The notes beneath the pieces are model-generated. The model did not search any database. It was not told the DNA's origin and saw only the letters and a program-made list of their open reading frames with translations. From Adineta vaga (lineage: Eukaryota; Rotifera), in contig CP075496.1 of NCBI GenBank assembly GCA_021613535.1, positions 11,160,001 through 11,224,000 on the forward strand: 64,000 bases of DNA, written 5' to 3'. Made by a program: the position numbers and the translations under genes. Positions 24,461 through 36,240 of the stretch are shown piece by piece. How positions within the stretch are numbered: the first letter of the stretch is position 1; each line of letters opens with the position of its first letter.

Positions 24461-24960
24461 GTAAAAATCGATTCTTATTCTTTGTATCTTTTCCAAAATA
24501 ATGTATCATTAATCAATACTCTGTCATAGTTACGTGTTTAGTAAGTTTTCTGCATTCACCATAATAAGTAAATCGATTTGAATTGTATTATTTTCTACGA
24601 AATAGTTGTTTTGATCGTTTGCTATTTAGTTTTGCTGTTTTGAATGTTGATACACAAAGATACACCTACATATATTTGATTAGTAATTGTTAACTGACTA
24701 CTTATAGTTTTGCATCAGATTTGACACGTAGAAGGCAAGAATAAAGCGTGACAAGTGTGTGAGTAATGAGATATCCTTTTTGCTGTTTCTCTTTTGATTT
24801 TTTCTTTTTTTCTTCGTCAGGTTTTATTATTTGTCCATGATGAATGAATAAGTTCCTTCTCCCACCATTCGTTCTTTTATTTGAACAAAGTTTGTCAAGT
24901 TTTTTTCATTTTTTCTTTTCGTTTTCTTCTACGACGTCTATAAAGTGTGATTGTATCGCC

Positions 24961-24996
24961 GTCATCATCATCATCGTCGTCGTCGTCGTCGTCGTC
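24961..24996. repeat. (GTC)n/(ATC)n triplet repeat
   Basis: ATC triplets followed by about eight GTC triplets, in the 5' intronic or flanking DNA of the EPS8-like gene. Confidence 0.9.
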
Positions 24997-25304
24997 TGTC
25001 TATTATAGGAAAGCAAGTTTTACTAGTTGTAAACAGCACAATCGTATTTCCACATTTATTTAAACAAGAGAAAAAAACTCGAGTGAGAAAGAGAGAAAAA
25101 AGGGGGAAAAGACTGAAATTTTTTAAGACAGACACATGCGAATCAATAACACCTTCTTCTTTCATTAAATTCGAATAAAAGCAAAATAAAACCTGTTGCA
25201 GACTCGTTCCTTCATTCATTGATCATCGATCTGATCTATAAACTAAGACAGTAGAATATATTCCAACGATAGAACGGCAACAGAAATTGAAGATTGAATC
25301 ATAT

Positions 25305-28300
25305 ATGACTTCTAACCAAATTCGACCACCCTTTCATGATGGTTCACGTACCAATGGTTATGATTCACGTTATTACTTTCACAATCATTCCGTCGGTATG
25401 TTATTATTGTTGTTGTTGTATGTCGATGTTGTTGTTCCTTCTTTTTTGAACTGTAAAAGAAAGAAAAGAAAACGTGATTCATACGTCTAGTTTACTTTTC
25501 AAGGAGAAATGTCTATTGCTTTTGTTCAACAGAATAAATCGAGAAAAAGTAAATCTTAATTGTTGTTTGTATTTTGTTTTAATATAGATCGAGCAAATGC
25601 ATCCATCCTGAACAATAATATCTTACCGAATACATATTCAGCACGTTCAAGTTCTTCAATACTTAATCCAGATTTATCTCGCGCATTTCGTGTTGATGCT
25701 TATTTACTAGCAATTATTCGAATTGAAGATAAACGAAGTAAGTTACTAAAAGTCTTTTTTCTCTCTTCTTTGTTTGATTTATGAACGGAAGAGAAGGAAA
25801 AAAATGTCTAATGTTTTTTTTTTGGACATAGAAAAAGTCCTTCTGAATGTTTGTATGTTAAATATTTCAAGTGGACGGTTTTTCTTTATTTATCTTTAGA
25901 TAGCTACTATTCGACTGAGGTTGTCAGTAAGCTACGTCAAAAGGAACAAACTCAGAGCTTTATTAATAAACCATGCTCATTATTTGTGACTGATCGTTCA
26001 CTTATCATTTATGATCGAGGAAGAAATGTAAAAGAATTTAATTTCCTTGTATTAGAAGAAAAACAATCCTTTTGTTTTGATACTTATAGGTTATTGCGGA
26101 AAGCATTCCACTTGAAACGGTTGATCCTACATGTGTATATGCAGATGGACCAGATCCACTTAATGATATATTTATGTATCGTTTACATGAACGACAATCT
26201 ACAACAACAACATCGAATTCCAAGAATAATGAATTAACGCCTGTTATTGTATTTAAATGTTCAAATAAAGAATCCAAACTTCTCGTTGATAGCATTCGAA
26301 ATACCAGTACGAAGTTATTAAAAAGTCCAAGAAGGTATATTCAAAACTATATTTAATTGCTGTTTAAAATCTATTGTTTTCATTTTTCAGTACTCGTTCG
26401 GAAACACGCAGTACTGTAGATCGTCGAATAACTGAGGCAGGAGGAATGGCATTCTATGATCCATTACAATTACCATATGACCAATCGTCTATGATGAGTA
26501 TGTTTCAATTAGGCATAATGTTACTTTACACTAATTTATTACTTTTTCTTTTCTTTGCAAGATCCAACATATGTTGTTGGTCCTCAACATACAACTCGAA
26601 CGGCCAGTCAACAAAATTCAAGTAGTATGGTCTCAACTGATTATTATACACGTTTAATAAGTGAATTAAATAAATGTTTTGATGACATTGAATTATTTGT
26701 ACGTTATCTGGAAGCATTAATGGAATATACACGAGAATTAGATCGTGATTATCGACGAAAAGATAAAAAAGCAATTGGTTTGTTTCAAAGATTTCTTCTT
26801 TTAATTTAAATCATTTTCTTTGTTCGTTTTTCTAGCCGGTTTAAAACAAATGATTGAAAAACTCCCGGATGATAAATTTTTCATTGATGTTCTACAAAAG
26901 TTTAAACATTCTTTCAATCTATTAGGTGAATTGAAACATATCATACATGATCCGAATACACCAGAATTGGTTCATTACTTATTATCACCTTTACATTTTA
27001 TTATCTATACAATACGTACTAAACATCCAGCACAATTACAAATAGCACAAGATATATGGACACCAGCATTAACAAAAGAAACACGAGAATTATTAATTAA
27101 TTGTTTAACATCAAAAGAACAAGAAATTTTAAGAAATCTTGGTCCAGCATGGGTTCGAACAACGTAAGAGTTGAATCAATTGATGAATTATTTCTAGACG
27201 ATTTCTTTAGTGAAGAAACACCACAGAAATATGTTGATTATCGACCGGTATTTTTCGAAGGTCGACCCTTATGGATTCAAGAGCCATCCAATGATCAGCC
27301 ATTACCATCAGCACGTAGTATTGACGAACGTCAATCATCATCAGTATGGTCTTCTATTCGAGTATGTTGCATCTATAAGTTTTCTTTCTCATCAATGATA
27401 CGCTTCGTTTCGTTTGATTTAGCAATCGAATCAAAATAATAGCACCAATGGTTCAACAGTACATCATACGACTGCATTTGTTCGACAACCATCACCCGCA
27501 ACCCATTTTGAAACATCCACAATTGATCGTTCAGCAAAAAGTGGAACAGTAGAAAATTTCAATTCGAGTATGCAAAATGAACATGCCTGGGCAATCGAAC
27601 GAAAACGTGCAGGTGCTAAGTAAGTGATTAATTTCGTTTTTATTTTATATATATCTTGTACTTTTTTTTATAAAGAATTTGTGCAGTACGAGCTGATCGT
27701 AAAGGGCAAAATAATAAAGAACTAACAGTACGACGTGGTGAATTGATTGAAATTGAAAATAGTTCGAAGAAATGGTGGCGTGCTAGAAATTTTCATGGTG
27801 ATGTTGGTCATGTACCTCATAATATCGTTGAAGAAATTGAAATCGAACAACGCCCATCTGTATGTACAACTATTTCATTAACATTCTAACTTTCTTTTCA
27901 TTTTAATTTTATTCTGTAATAAAATACATGTTTTCTATTGATTTCTTTTTCAGAAAATTCCTTCTTCAAATTCGTCAGGTATAAATTCGAATCGTCCACT
28001 AACAAACACGAATAGTCGTTCACGTCATAACTGATCAAAATAATATTTAAAAAAGATTAAATGCCAAGCTTATCCTATTTCTTGACACTTCCTCACCTTT
28101 CTCTGCTTTTTTCTTGTTGTCATTGCATGTGTACTATACACTCACTTGTCAATTTTCATTATGTTTATTCGTACACATATGATGTGTGTGTATGTGTGTC
28201 GATGAGTGCATTTAAACTATTTGTATCTACTACGATTAGAAATCTCTAAGTAGATGTATAATAATGTCTTTGCTCAAATTACTCATACTAGGAAAAAGAG

Positions 28301-30039
28301 TAAAAACTTCTTCATACTCATTAGGTACACTCTCAACCTATTCATCTCAACATATCTTGCAATTATTTTCTTTGTATATAGCTATATGTTTTCCTTTTTC
28401 TTTTCTCATCATTTTATGGAAATTGATTGTTTTCTTTTTATCCATAGGAAAAGAAAGAAGCGAGACTTTGATTGTTATTGAGCATTTTTCGTCACTAGTA
28501 ATTAAATAATGTGGATTAGCATCTTAGAATGAAATATTGACGAGGATGAGTTACTCCTTTGGTCTGTATCGTAGATTTTTCATGTACAAAAAGTTTGAGT
28601 GTGTTTATTCGTCCATTTATTATTCTAGATTTTGTTGTTTTGTTGTTATATATATACATATATAAATTATTCTTTGCTTATTGATGTCTTCCCTTGTTTT
28701 CTTCTAAATTCGTCAAACGTTTTGTTTTGTTTTGTTTTACTCCTTCTTTTATGAAAATGTTAAATCAAAGAAATAAACCAAAATGAATAAGTGAGTGAAT
28801 AAGAAAGAATAAAATGCATATACACACATACACATGCACACATCCATCTGCTTCAAACTCTATTGCTAAGTGTTTTTAACACCTTTATATGCTTTATTTT
28901 CTGCACTATAGACAGAACCACGTCTCAAAAATAAAGGAAAAAAAATAACAATCTCTCTTTATATATACTTTAGTTTACATTCCACGTGTAACGAACGTCT
29001 CGTATGAAGGATCTAATGATGGTCTGCAAAGTCGTGATCGTAATGGAAATGATTATACACAATTTCTTTTGCGTTCACCATCTCATGGAAATAATTTTAT
29101 TATGCAATCAAATAATAGTTCAACTGCAAATCCAATATTCACAAATGATCATTTATTCCAACAAGCATTAACACCAACAACTTTATCTACAAGGGCACCA
29201 TCTCCACAATCGTTCATTCCACCACCACCACCACCAATACCAGAACAGTTTTTAACTATCCGGTCTAATCCATGGTCAACATTACAGTTGCCAAAAAGTA
29301 ATAGTAGGACACGGCCACGTTTAGATATCGATCTTTGTAAGTATCAGTAACATGAAAATAACTTATTTCCTTACTAAGTCGATATGTTTTTGTACTTGTC
29401 AGCTGCTTCACAAGTGGATGAACTTCAGCGCGAATTAGCTGAACGGATTACAGATCGAGTTGGTTTTATCAGTCAAAATTCATCAGCCGATGATGTTCAA
29501 CGATGGTTAGCATCAAAAACAATATCCAAACAGTAAATATTTCTTTTCTATTTAATATAAATAAAATGAAATATTTATTTCAAGACTTGCTCAAAGATTA
29601 TATGGTATGAATGGAAAACAATTATTTGAATTACCAAAACACACTCTTGATACATATACAAATGAAACTGAATCTGCACGAATTTATGCACTATTGTCAC
29701 AACACAAACAATTAGCTGGTGTAAGAGCATTCTGAATATTTATATCCACTACATAGTCTCATTTATTTTTGTAGTTTCAAACTGCAGACAAATCTGAACG
29801 ATCGCATACATTTAATAGTACTATCTTTGGTTCTCTTAAAGCAAGTACAATGAAAGATGCTGATGGTAAAATTTTGTTTATTTTCTTGTTTAATTTTATT
29901 AAATATGAATTCAAATCTATTTCTAGATAGTTTTTCGTTTCGAGGAGATGACACATTGAATCGTTCGTTAAGAATCAAATTAAAACAACGGCGTGACAAG
30001 ATTGAACAGGCTGAACCACTTGACCAACTTGTAGCATAA
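25305..30039 (+). CDS. EPS8: EPS8-like actin regulator (PTB-SH3-effector)
   Basis: Long form exons: 25305-25395, 25588-25737, 25900-26027, 26090-26334, 26391-26497, 26562-26777, 26836-27163, 27211-27361, 27423-27619, 27676-27859, 27954-27978, 28974-29336, 29403-29532, 29585-29720, 29775-29865, 29927-30039; 884 aa, in frame. The N-terminal PTB domain (YYSTEVVSKLRQK, CSLFVTDRSLIIYD) is followed by the EPS8 middle helical region (ALMEYTRELDRDYRRKDKKA). Next come an SH3 domain (KICAVRADRKGQNNKELTVR, KKWWRARNFHGDVGHVPHNI), a Pro-rich linker (PPPPPPIP) and the C-terminal SAM-like effector region (AASQVDELQRELAERI, DDVQRWLASKTISKQL). EPS8 caps and bundles actin and links to Rac signalling. In-frame continuation of the exon at 27954 to a TGA gives a second 3' end. 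Confidence 0.95.
27954..28034 (+). other. EPS8-like alternative terminal exon (read-through of the intron donor at 27979)
   Basis: If the GT donor at 27979-27980 is not used, the frame runs GINSNRPLTNTNSRSRHN then TGA at 28032-28034. That gives a 625-aa form with PTB and SH3 but no actin-binding effector region. The following intron is about 1 kb, unusually long here, leaving room for its own 3' UTR. Confidence 0.5.
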
Positions 30040-30632
30040 AATATTTGTCTTTATTTTTCTGTGTTTCGTATTGAAGTCTATTTTTTAAAATAAGTATAAA
30101 CAGACAAATTAGTTTTTTCTATGAATATCAAAATCATCGTCTTTCTTTTCGCTCTATTTCGCATATTATTTCACAAACTTTTTACATTGTGAAATCTATT
30201 GCAATATATATGGTTTAGATAAATGTGTGAATAGAACTTTAACCATGTTGCCACCCACACCCTCAAGATGATACGATAGATTATAATAAAAGACGTTTGT
30301 TATTGACGTTTAGGGTGGATGTGAGTAATATGTTTTCATATCAATCCCACTCTCACTTTCATTTACTCACTAATTGTTTCGAATATTCAAAGTCTTAACA
30401 TTTTGATATTTCAAATTGTTTTTCTTTGACATTTTTCCTTTCGACCTTAGTTGGGAGAATCGAAAAATTCTAAGATCTATTCAATTCGTGCTGCCACATA
30501 CGGATAAAACTAGTCGATATTGTTTGATATATTTCGGTTAACCAGCAAACGAACAAGATATCGATCGCACTCATACTAACCTTAACATTTATATGCGTCA
30601 TTCAAAATTCACCTGTTCTTGAACTGAATGAC
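30040..30632. other. Intergenic, 3' flank of the EPS8-like gene
   Basis: AT-rich; no exon recognised. Confidence 0.55.
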
Positions 30633-31237
30633 GTGAATGATGAAAGTCAATCATGTATTTTACCGATCGAACGTGTGAATGTTGCTGAAGGTCAATTAAG
30701 TCAAGAAGCATTCATCAATGAACAATATCCAGAATTTAAACAAATGATGTTTAAGATAATGTTATCGAACGCGTCGAAATTGGTGACTGTTGCTTTAATA
30801 ATCGTTTTAATAAACCACGTGAAAAACACACATAAACCATTATTCTCGTTGATCATGATTTGTTAAATAATCAACAATTTGTTCTAACAGCAGATCATGT
30901 GATGAAATTTGAACAAGTTTTAATAGATATCAATAAAAACCTATGGATTGTTTATTTTTATTTAAAAAAAATCTCAAAATATGTTGTTCAATGTAAACTC
31001 TTATCTAATAATGAATATAGTGCAATCATTTTTGAAGTGATTCCGTTTCATATAGCTGAACTTAAAACGCAAAGATCCAAACTTATTATTTATGTTCTTT
31101 GTCCATTCCCCAATGTGGTTTATTCCACAATTCGATGTTATGAAACTTATGAAAGTGGTAAGACTATATTTGTTATATATGAGATGAGGATTGTTCTTAT
31201 TGAATACGCAGATGAAAACATAAGAAAATTTGTGTAA
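30633..31237 (+). pseudogene. Two abutting reading frames, possible decayed gene
   Basis: Frames at 30633-30866 and 30860-31237 overlap by 7 bases. The first (MNDESQSCILPIERVNVAEG) changes around residue 50 to low-quality sequence. The second (from MLNNQQFVLTADHVMKFEQV) has mixed helices and strands and several Cys. The upstream DNA reads partly protein-like without a start. No family recognised and no clean GT-AG intron joins them. This may be a broken gene or chance frames; the codon composition is slightly better than the surrounding DNA. Confidence 0.25.
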
Positions 31238-31530
31238 AATTCACAGTTTATTAGTATATGTTTTTACCTTCTTTAGAAACAACATACATTCATAACTTTC
31301 AATATAAAATTTTTATTGAAACATGAGATCAGCTAATACTACTTATTACAATTTGCTGCTGAAAACAATGAAATGACGACATCAAACAAGCAAACTAAAT
31401 TAGACAATCAACTTGCAATATGTATAAATTTGGATTTTACATTCAATTTTATTTTTCGAAATAAGAATACAATTGAAATATGAACTATTCTCTATGAAAA
31501 TCAAAATAACAATCTTTTTCGATTCTTCGA

Positions 31531-32713
31531 CTATGGAGAACGAATTGTTGGAATTTTTCCTTTTACATAACGTATAACAAATAAGATGATGCGAATAACA
31601 AATAATACACAACATAGAATTAATAAGGCTAATGTAAAAGATTTATTTCTATCAGGAATATCGGTTCGTTGATAATTTTTTGATAGAACACCAGTTAGAG
31701 CAAATATCAGGACAAACCATGGTAAGAATGTGTACGCCATAGCAGAATAAAAAATGAAATTTTCACTCACAAAATAAACTATAATTCCAACTAGAACAAG
31801 ACTTAATGTAGCTGTTGATGCATCAGTAATTGATTGAGCATTTCTATCATAGATTCGAGACACCCATATAGTTAAATTGAGTAACATTGCAAGAAATAAC
31901 CATGTACCGTAAACAGCAAAACCATTATGAACAAATATACGTACAAGCCATATATCTGCCTTACTTAAAATTCGAAAAGAAATTAAACTATTCGAAAGGA
32001 AATTACACGAAACTTACCGATGAGAATTAATATAGATCGTTCGATTACGTTGAAGAAGAATATGTGTAATAATCATTGGAATTATAACCGTAACAAACAT
32101 CAAGAAAATAACTAATAAAGCCCACTAAACAAAAAAACAAAACTGGATAAATTACAAAGATTTAGGTTTTCTTTCACTTACACCAAAATATGCTCGATCC
32201 CAAATAATAAGCCATCCAATATTTAGTCCCATATTTATTATGTAGAATATGAAGATTGTAAAATGAAGTGTATTTGGTGCAATATATAGATAACCGGCAT
32301 TGGATTTTCGAGGTATACGACTCAGAGCATAGATGAGCCATGCTGCTTGCCAGAAATAAATGACACCCCAGACAGCAAATGTCCAACCTTAGATAAAACA
32401 AAATAAAAAATGATTTTCCGTTTTAAACGACTAATAAACTTACCAGCTGGTGTAAAATCTGTAAGATTATCATCACTGATTTTACCCGTTTGTTGATTAA
32501 AAATGCCTAGAAAGAATATTGTTTTATAATAACTATTTTTCATAACTAACGCATATTCATACCGTTTGGACCAGAACTTGCTAAACCATTAAAAACACAA
32601 GTGACAATGAAAGCAACAACAGCACATATAATTAATAAAATACGCCACCAACAATGTTGAAAACGTACATGTACATCCATTGTAAGATTATCTTTGACTG
32701 GTCCTCGTTCCAT
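31531..32713 (-). CDS. Multi-pass membrane protein, Trp-rich, TspO-like in part
   Basis: Five exons: 32713-32563, 32506-32444, 32387-32182, 32124-32018, 31963-31531; 319 aa. Start is at ATG 32713 (MERGPVKDNL), because the frame further upstream has no ATG. About eight hydrophobic segments: ILLIICAVVAFIVTCVF, TFAVWGVIYFWQAAWLIYAL, FTIFIFYIINMGLNIGWLII, ALLVIFLMFVTVIIPMIITH, VYGTWLFLAMLLNLTIWV, LVLVGIIVYFVSENFIFYSA, FLPWFVLIFALTGVL and ALLILCCVLFVIRIILFV. The PAGWTFAVWGVIYFWQ block and aromatic richness recall TspO/MBR-related proteins, which have five helices; this one is longer. The C-terminus is basic and short. Family assignment is tentative. Confidence 0.8.
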
Positions 32714-33188
32714 TTGAACTAATGAATTCAATGCATCTATCAAAGTACATTTACTCAAGATAACTTACTTTATTCAATGAAGGTAAATTTGACAGCGAAG
32801 TTGATGTTAGTTAATCTGTGCTTTTCTTATTTGACGTGTCTCAGTATACACGCATGTATTTATATACGTGCGGCGATGTCTTACATAATCGATGTCACCA
32901 AGGTAAGAGAACAGCGGAGTTTTGAGTTCTTTCGTATTTTTTCATATCTACAATCATTGTAGCAGTGATTATATAAGTTTACTCGACATAGAGATGAAGA
33001 ATGTTTCATCGAAGGACTTTGCAAGATGAAGCAAAGAACAGAAAGAAGAAATGGAGTACAGCGACAAATTTACTCTGAGTACATAGTCTTGTCAGAGGAA
33101 ATGGCAGGCAACGAACATGGTTTGAGGAAAAAAATTGTTTGAAAACATCACAATCGAAAAATAAAACGTTTATTTTAACTGAATAGAA
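32714..33188. other. Divergent promoter region
   Basis: 475 bp between the divergently transcribed membrane-protein and spermidine-synthase-like genes. No coding exon seen. Confidence 0.55.
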
Positions 33189-34289
33189 ATGTATCAATAT
33201 TTAATTAATAGAAGACTTTTTGAACATAATAGCATTTTAAAAAAATATCATTTACGATTACATTCTTTTAATCGATATCTAAAACGTCGAAATATTCTTT
33301 GTATTCTATGTCTATTGTCATTGGTTCATCTGGTTAGAACTTGGGGTGAGTGTTTTTATATCGATTAAAATTTTTAAAAAAAAGAAGAAATTTCGTTTTT
33401 TTCGATTTAATTTTGATTAGGTAATCGAATAAGTTTTGGACAGTATACATATGTCTTTGGAAGAGAAACAATACTTGAAAGACGTACATCACGTTTTCAT
33501 AATATTACAATCGCTCAGTCAGGTTCGTTACGAATGTTACGATTTGATATGTACGGTGTTGAAAGTATCATTCATGTTGAAAAACCATACGTTATTCTAG
33601 CTGATTATATCCGTTTACAATTGCTTTGTCTTTTATGGAATCTTGAACCTGAACGTATTCTAATTGTTGGTTTAGGTGCTGGTGTACTTCCTCGAGTATT
33701 TCATTATCTTTCACCAAGTACAATCATTGATATAGTTGATATTGATGCGGAAGTAATCGATGTAGCACGAAAATATTTTGATTTCATAGAAAATAATATG
33801 ACACGAGTATACACTGAAGATGGAAGACATTTTATTGAGCGACAAACATCAAATCAATACGATATGATTATAATCGATGCAAATACAGTTAATGGTCATA
33901 TTCCACATGTTTTACGAACGCTTGAATGTCTTGGAGAATATCTACGTATTTTGAAATCAAATGGTCTTATTCTAGTTAATTATCCATATGAACAAGAAAG
34001 TCGTTATAGAGAAACCTATTCACGTGCATCTTTCAAATATATTTATCGAGGAGAATTACCAAATAATTATGTTCTTATTGGACTTAATGAAGATGCAAAA
34101 GTTTTTATTTTGGATGAATTGAGAATTAGAGCAGGAGCTTTACAACATAGTAGGCCTTTACCCGAAATGAATTGGATAGAAGAAGTTAAATATATTCATA
34201 ATGGAAATGAAGATCAATGGAATAGATCAGCCACGATCTTCACTGATAAATTTCATGAAGAATTCATTGGTACATCCGAAAAAAATTAA
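33189..34289 (+). CDS. Membrane-anchored spermidine-synthase-like Rossmann protein
   Basis: Two exons, 33189-33345 and 33421-34289; 341 aa. An N-terminal basic stretch is followed by one hydrophobic segment (ILCILCLLSLVHLV), typical of a type II signal anchor. The soluble part has the spermine/spermidine synthase-like core: LRMLRFDMYGVES, nucleotide-binding ILIVGLGAGVLPRV, acidic ending of strand 2 IDIVDIDAEVIDVARKYF, EDGRHFIE and YDMIIIDANT. The aminopropyltransferase signature GGGxG is GLGAG here, and the catalytic Asp context is altered. It may therefore be a methyltransferase-like relative rather than a true polyamine enzyme. Polyadenylation-like AATAAA lies just after the stop. Confidence 0.85.
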
Positions 34290-34897
34290 ATTTTAATAAT
34301 GATCATTAAATAAACATATAAACAAATCATATTATATATCAACTATCTTTATCAAACTGTCAGTAAATATTTTTAGGGATGAAATAGTTAGATTAAAGAA
34401 TTATCGGAAATTCATCTAGTTTTCAATTAGCATTTGTAAGAGTTTTATTCTCAAGAATAATTTCTTCCAAAATATTGTCAATAATAACGAGAAAAATAAT
34501 TTTATATAGATTCCTCTTTAAGATATTAAAATCCTCATTTTCAACTTGATTCAACATTTTGTGTCACCCATATTACGTAGGCACGGTGTTCTTTTCTCTC
34601 CCTTGATCAAACTTGCCGAGTGATAATGTATTTCATCATTTTCTTTTTATTGGGAGAAAAAAGAAAAAAATCCGAATGACTATCGTTGATTTTATACGCC
34701 ATTATAGTTACAAAAGAAAGAGCGTCAAGTATAAACCAATTCATTAGTAAACAACTTTTTTTTTCTCTTTCTTTCCCTTCTTATGTACATGTACATATAT
34801 ATATATATGTATACCCATATATCGATATAATATAGGTATTCTTTTCTCATTTTAGTTTGAATCTCATCTATAGATCGATAAACGAATCTAAAAAACC
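34290..34897. other. Intergenic, with TA-rich palindromic tract
   Basis: Spacer upstream of the thioredoxin gene with a self-complementary TACATGTACATA/(TA)n tract around 34781-34812. Possible promoter; no coding exon. Confidence 0.5.
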
Positions 34898-35454
34898 ATG
34901 GTTATTACAATTGACAAACTCGATGAATTACAAAAACAATTGGATGATGAGAGTAATAAAGATAAATTAATTGTTTTAGATTTTTTTGCTACGTATGTGA
35001 ATTAATCTTTTTTGATGTAGATATTTGTATGTATTGATTTTGTTTCAGATGGTGTGGTCCATGTCTTCGTATTGCACCGAAAATTAACGATTGGAGTACT
35101 GGTGATTTCAAAGACGATGTCGTTTTTCTTAAATCTGATGTTGATGAAGCTGAAGATGTAGCAAAAAAGTACGATGTTGAAGCTATGCCAACATTTGTAT
35201 TTTTCAAAAATGGAAAAGAAATTGATCGAGTTGTTGGTGCAAACATCGACAATTTGAAAACGAATATTGAAAAGTATACGAAAAAGGGTAGCGAAGAAAA
35301 AACGGAAAAGAAGACTGAAGAAAAACCAGAAAAGAAAACTGAAGAAAAAACAGAAAAGAAGACTGAAGAAGCAACAGAAAAGAAGACTGAAGAAACAACG
35401 GAAAAGAAAACTGAAGAAAAAACTGAAGAGAAGACTGACAAAGATAAGGAATAG
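34898..35454 (+). CDS. Thioredoxin with Lys/Glu/Thr repeat tail
   Basis: Two exons, 34898-34992 and 35049-35454; 166 aa. Residues 1-107 are a complete thioredoxin: LIVLDFFATWCGPCLRIAP with redox Cys pair WCGPC, VDVDEAEDVAKKYDVEAMPT-like continuation with the cis-Pro (MPTFVFFKNG), and VVGAN. From about residue 112 the sequence becomes a repeated acidic/basic tail built on EKKTEE units to the C-terminal KDKE. Thioredoxin reduces protein disulfides in the cytosol. The tail is not part of the fold and is probably disordered. No signal peptide. The ATG sits in a TAAAAAACCATGG context, the first in frame. Confidence 0.93.
35289..35451 (+). repeat. In-gene purine-rich tandem repeat (EKKTEE-coding)
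   Basis: About nine imperfect 18-bp units rich in GAAAAG/ACTGAAGAA, encoding EKKTEE variants. The purine bias leaves long open frames on the other strand that are shadows only. Confidence 0.85.
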
Positions 35455-36240
35455 AACTGATCGATATGAACGTGAAGATTATATAATAACGACAAAAATG
35501 ACATTTCTCTTCTTCTTTTTTTGCTTTAATAAGCGATTTCATTTAATAAGTTTTTGTTTGATATTCGATTACTTGATGATTTCGCAGAATATAGGAAACG
35601 TGCTATTCAAAAATAAATAAAAACGAATTTTATGATATACTAGTTTCTGTCATAAATTTCTACGATTAAACAAATATTTCAAGCTATTGATCATTCGAGT
35701 ACATATTATTTTCTTTTAGAACGTTATTTATCTCAATGACATTCATTATATTTAGGTTTGTAACGTTACAATCATAAATCTGTCTATTGTTTCTAATGAA
35801 ATCGCTTGATTTATTTCAGAAATATATACGTTCGTTCATGAATAAGTGTTCTATGAATCATATTGTACGTAAGTAGATGAGTAATAAACGTCTAAGGTTG
35901 ACCTTTATATAAAGAAAAAACATTTTTTTTCACATTGATAAATTCCGATCAAATAGTGGCATAAATATTCGTCATCCTGTGAAGTATGCTCTTATAACTA
36001 TTGACACTATTCTTGAAATTCTAACACATCATTTTGATTTATTTCTTTTTCTATCATAGTCATTTCTTACTTGAGATAAATTTTACAAAAGATATTTAAT
36101 GTATCTATATATGTATATATATATGTATATCGTATTTGTGACTTTAAAAAAAAGAACAAAAGAAAAACGAACAATAAAATAATAAATATGTACATACAAC
36201 CATATACAACAGAGAAAAAAGATTTGTTCTTTTCATTTTA
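35455..36240. other. Intergenic between thioredoxin and ING genes (tail to tail)
   Basis: AT-rich 3' flanks with AATAAA near 35617 and a TATATG repeat around 36108-36130. No exon seen. Confidence 0.6.

Noticed and set aside
24951-25219. Arg- or His-rich frames on both strands
   Set aside because: Produced by the GTC/ATC triplet repeat at 24961-24996; no start context or domain.
30240-30325. CCACCC...AGGGTGG partial inverted similarity
   Set aside because: Arms match imperfectly and no flanking repeats or target-site duplication mark a mobile element.
34989-35504. 171-aa minus-strand frame with SSVFFSVF repeats opposite the thioredoxin gene
   Set aside because: It is the antisense shadow of the EKKTEE-coding purine repeat; the sense strand has a spliced, domain-bearing gene.
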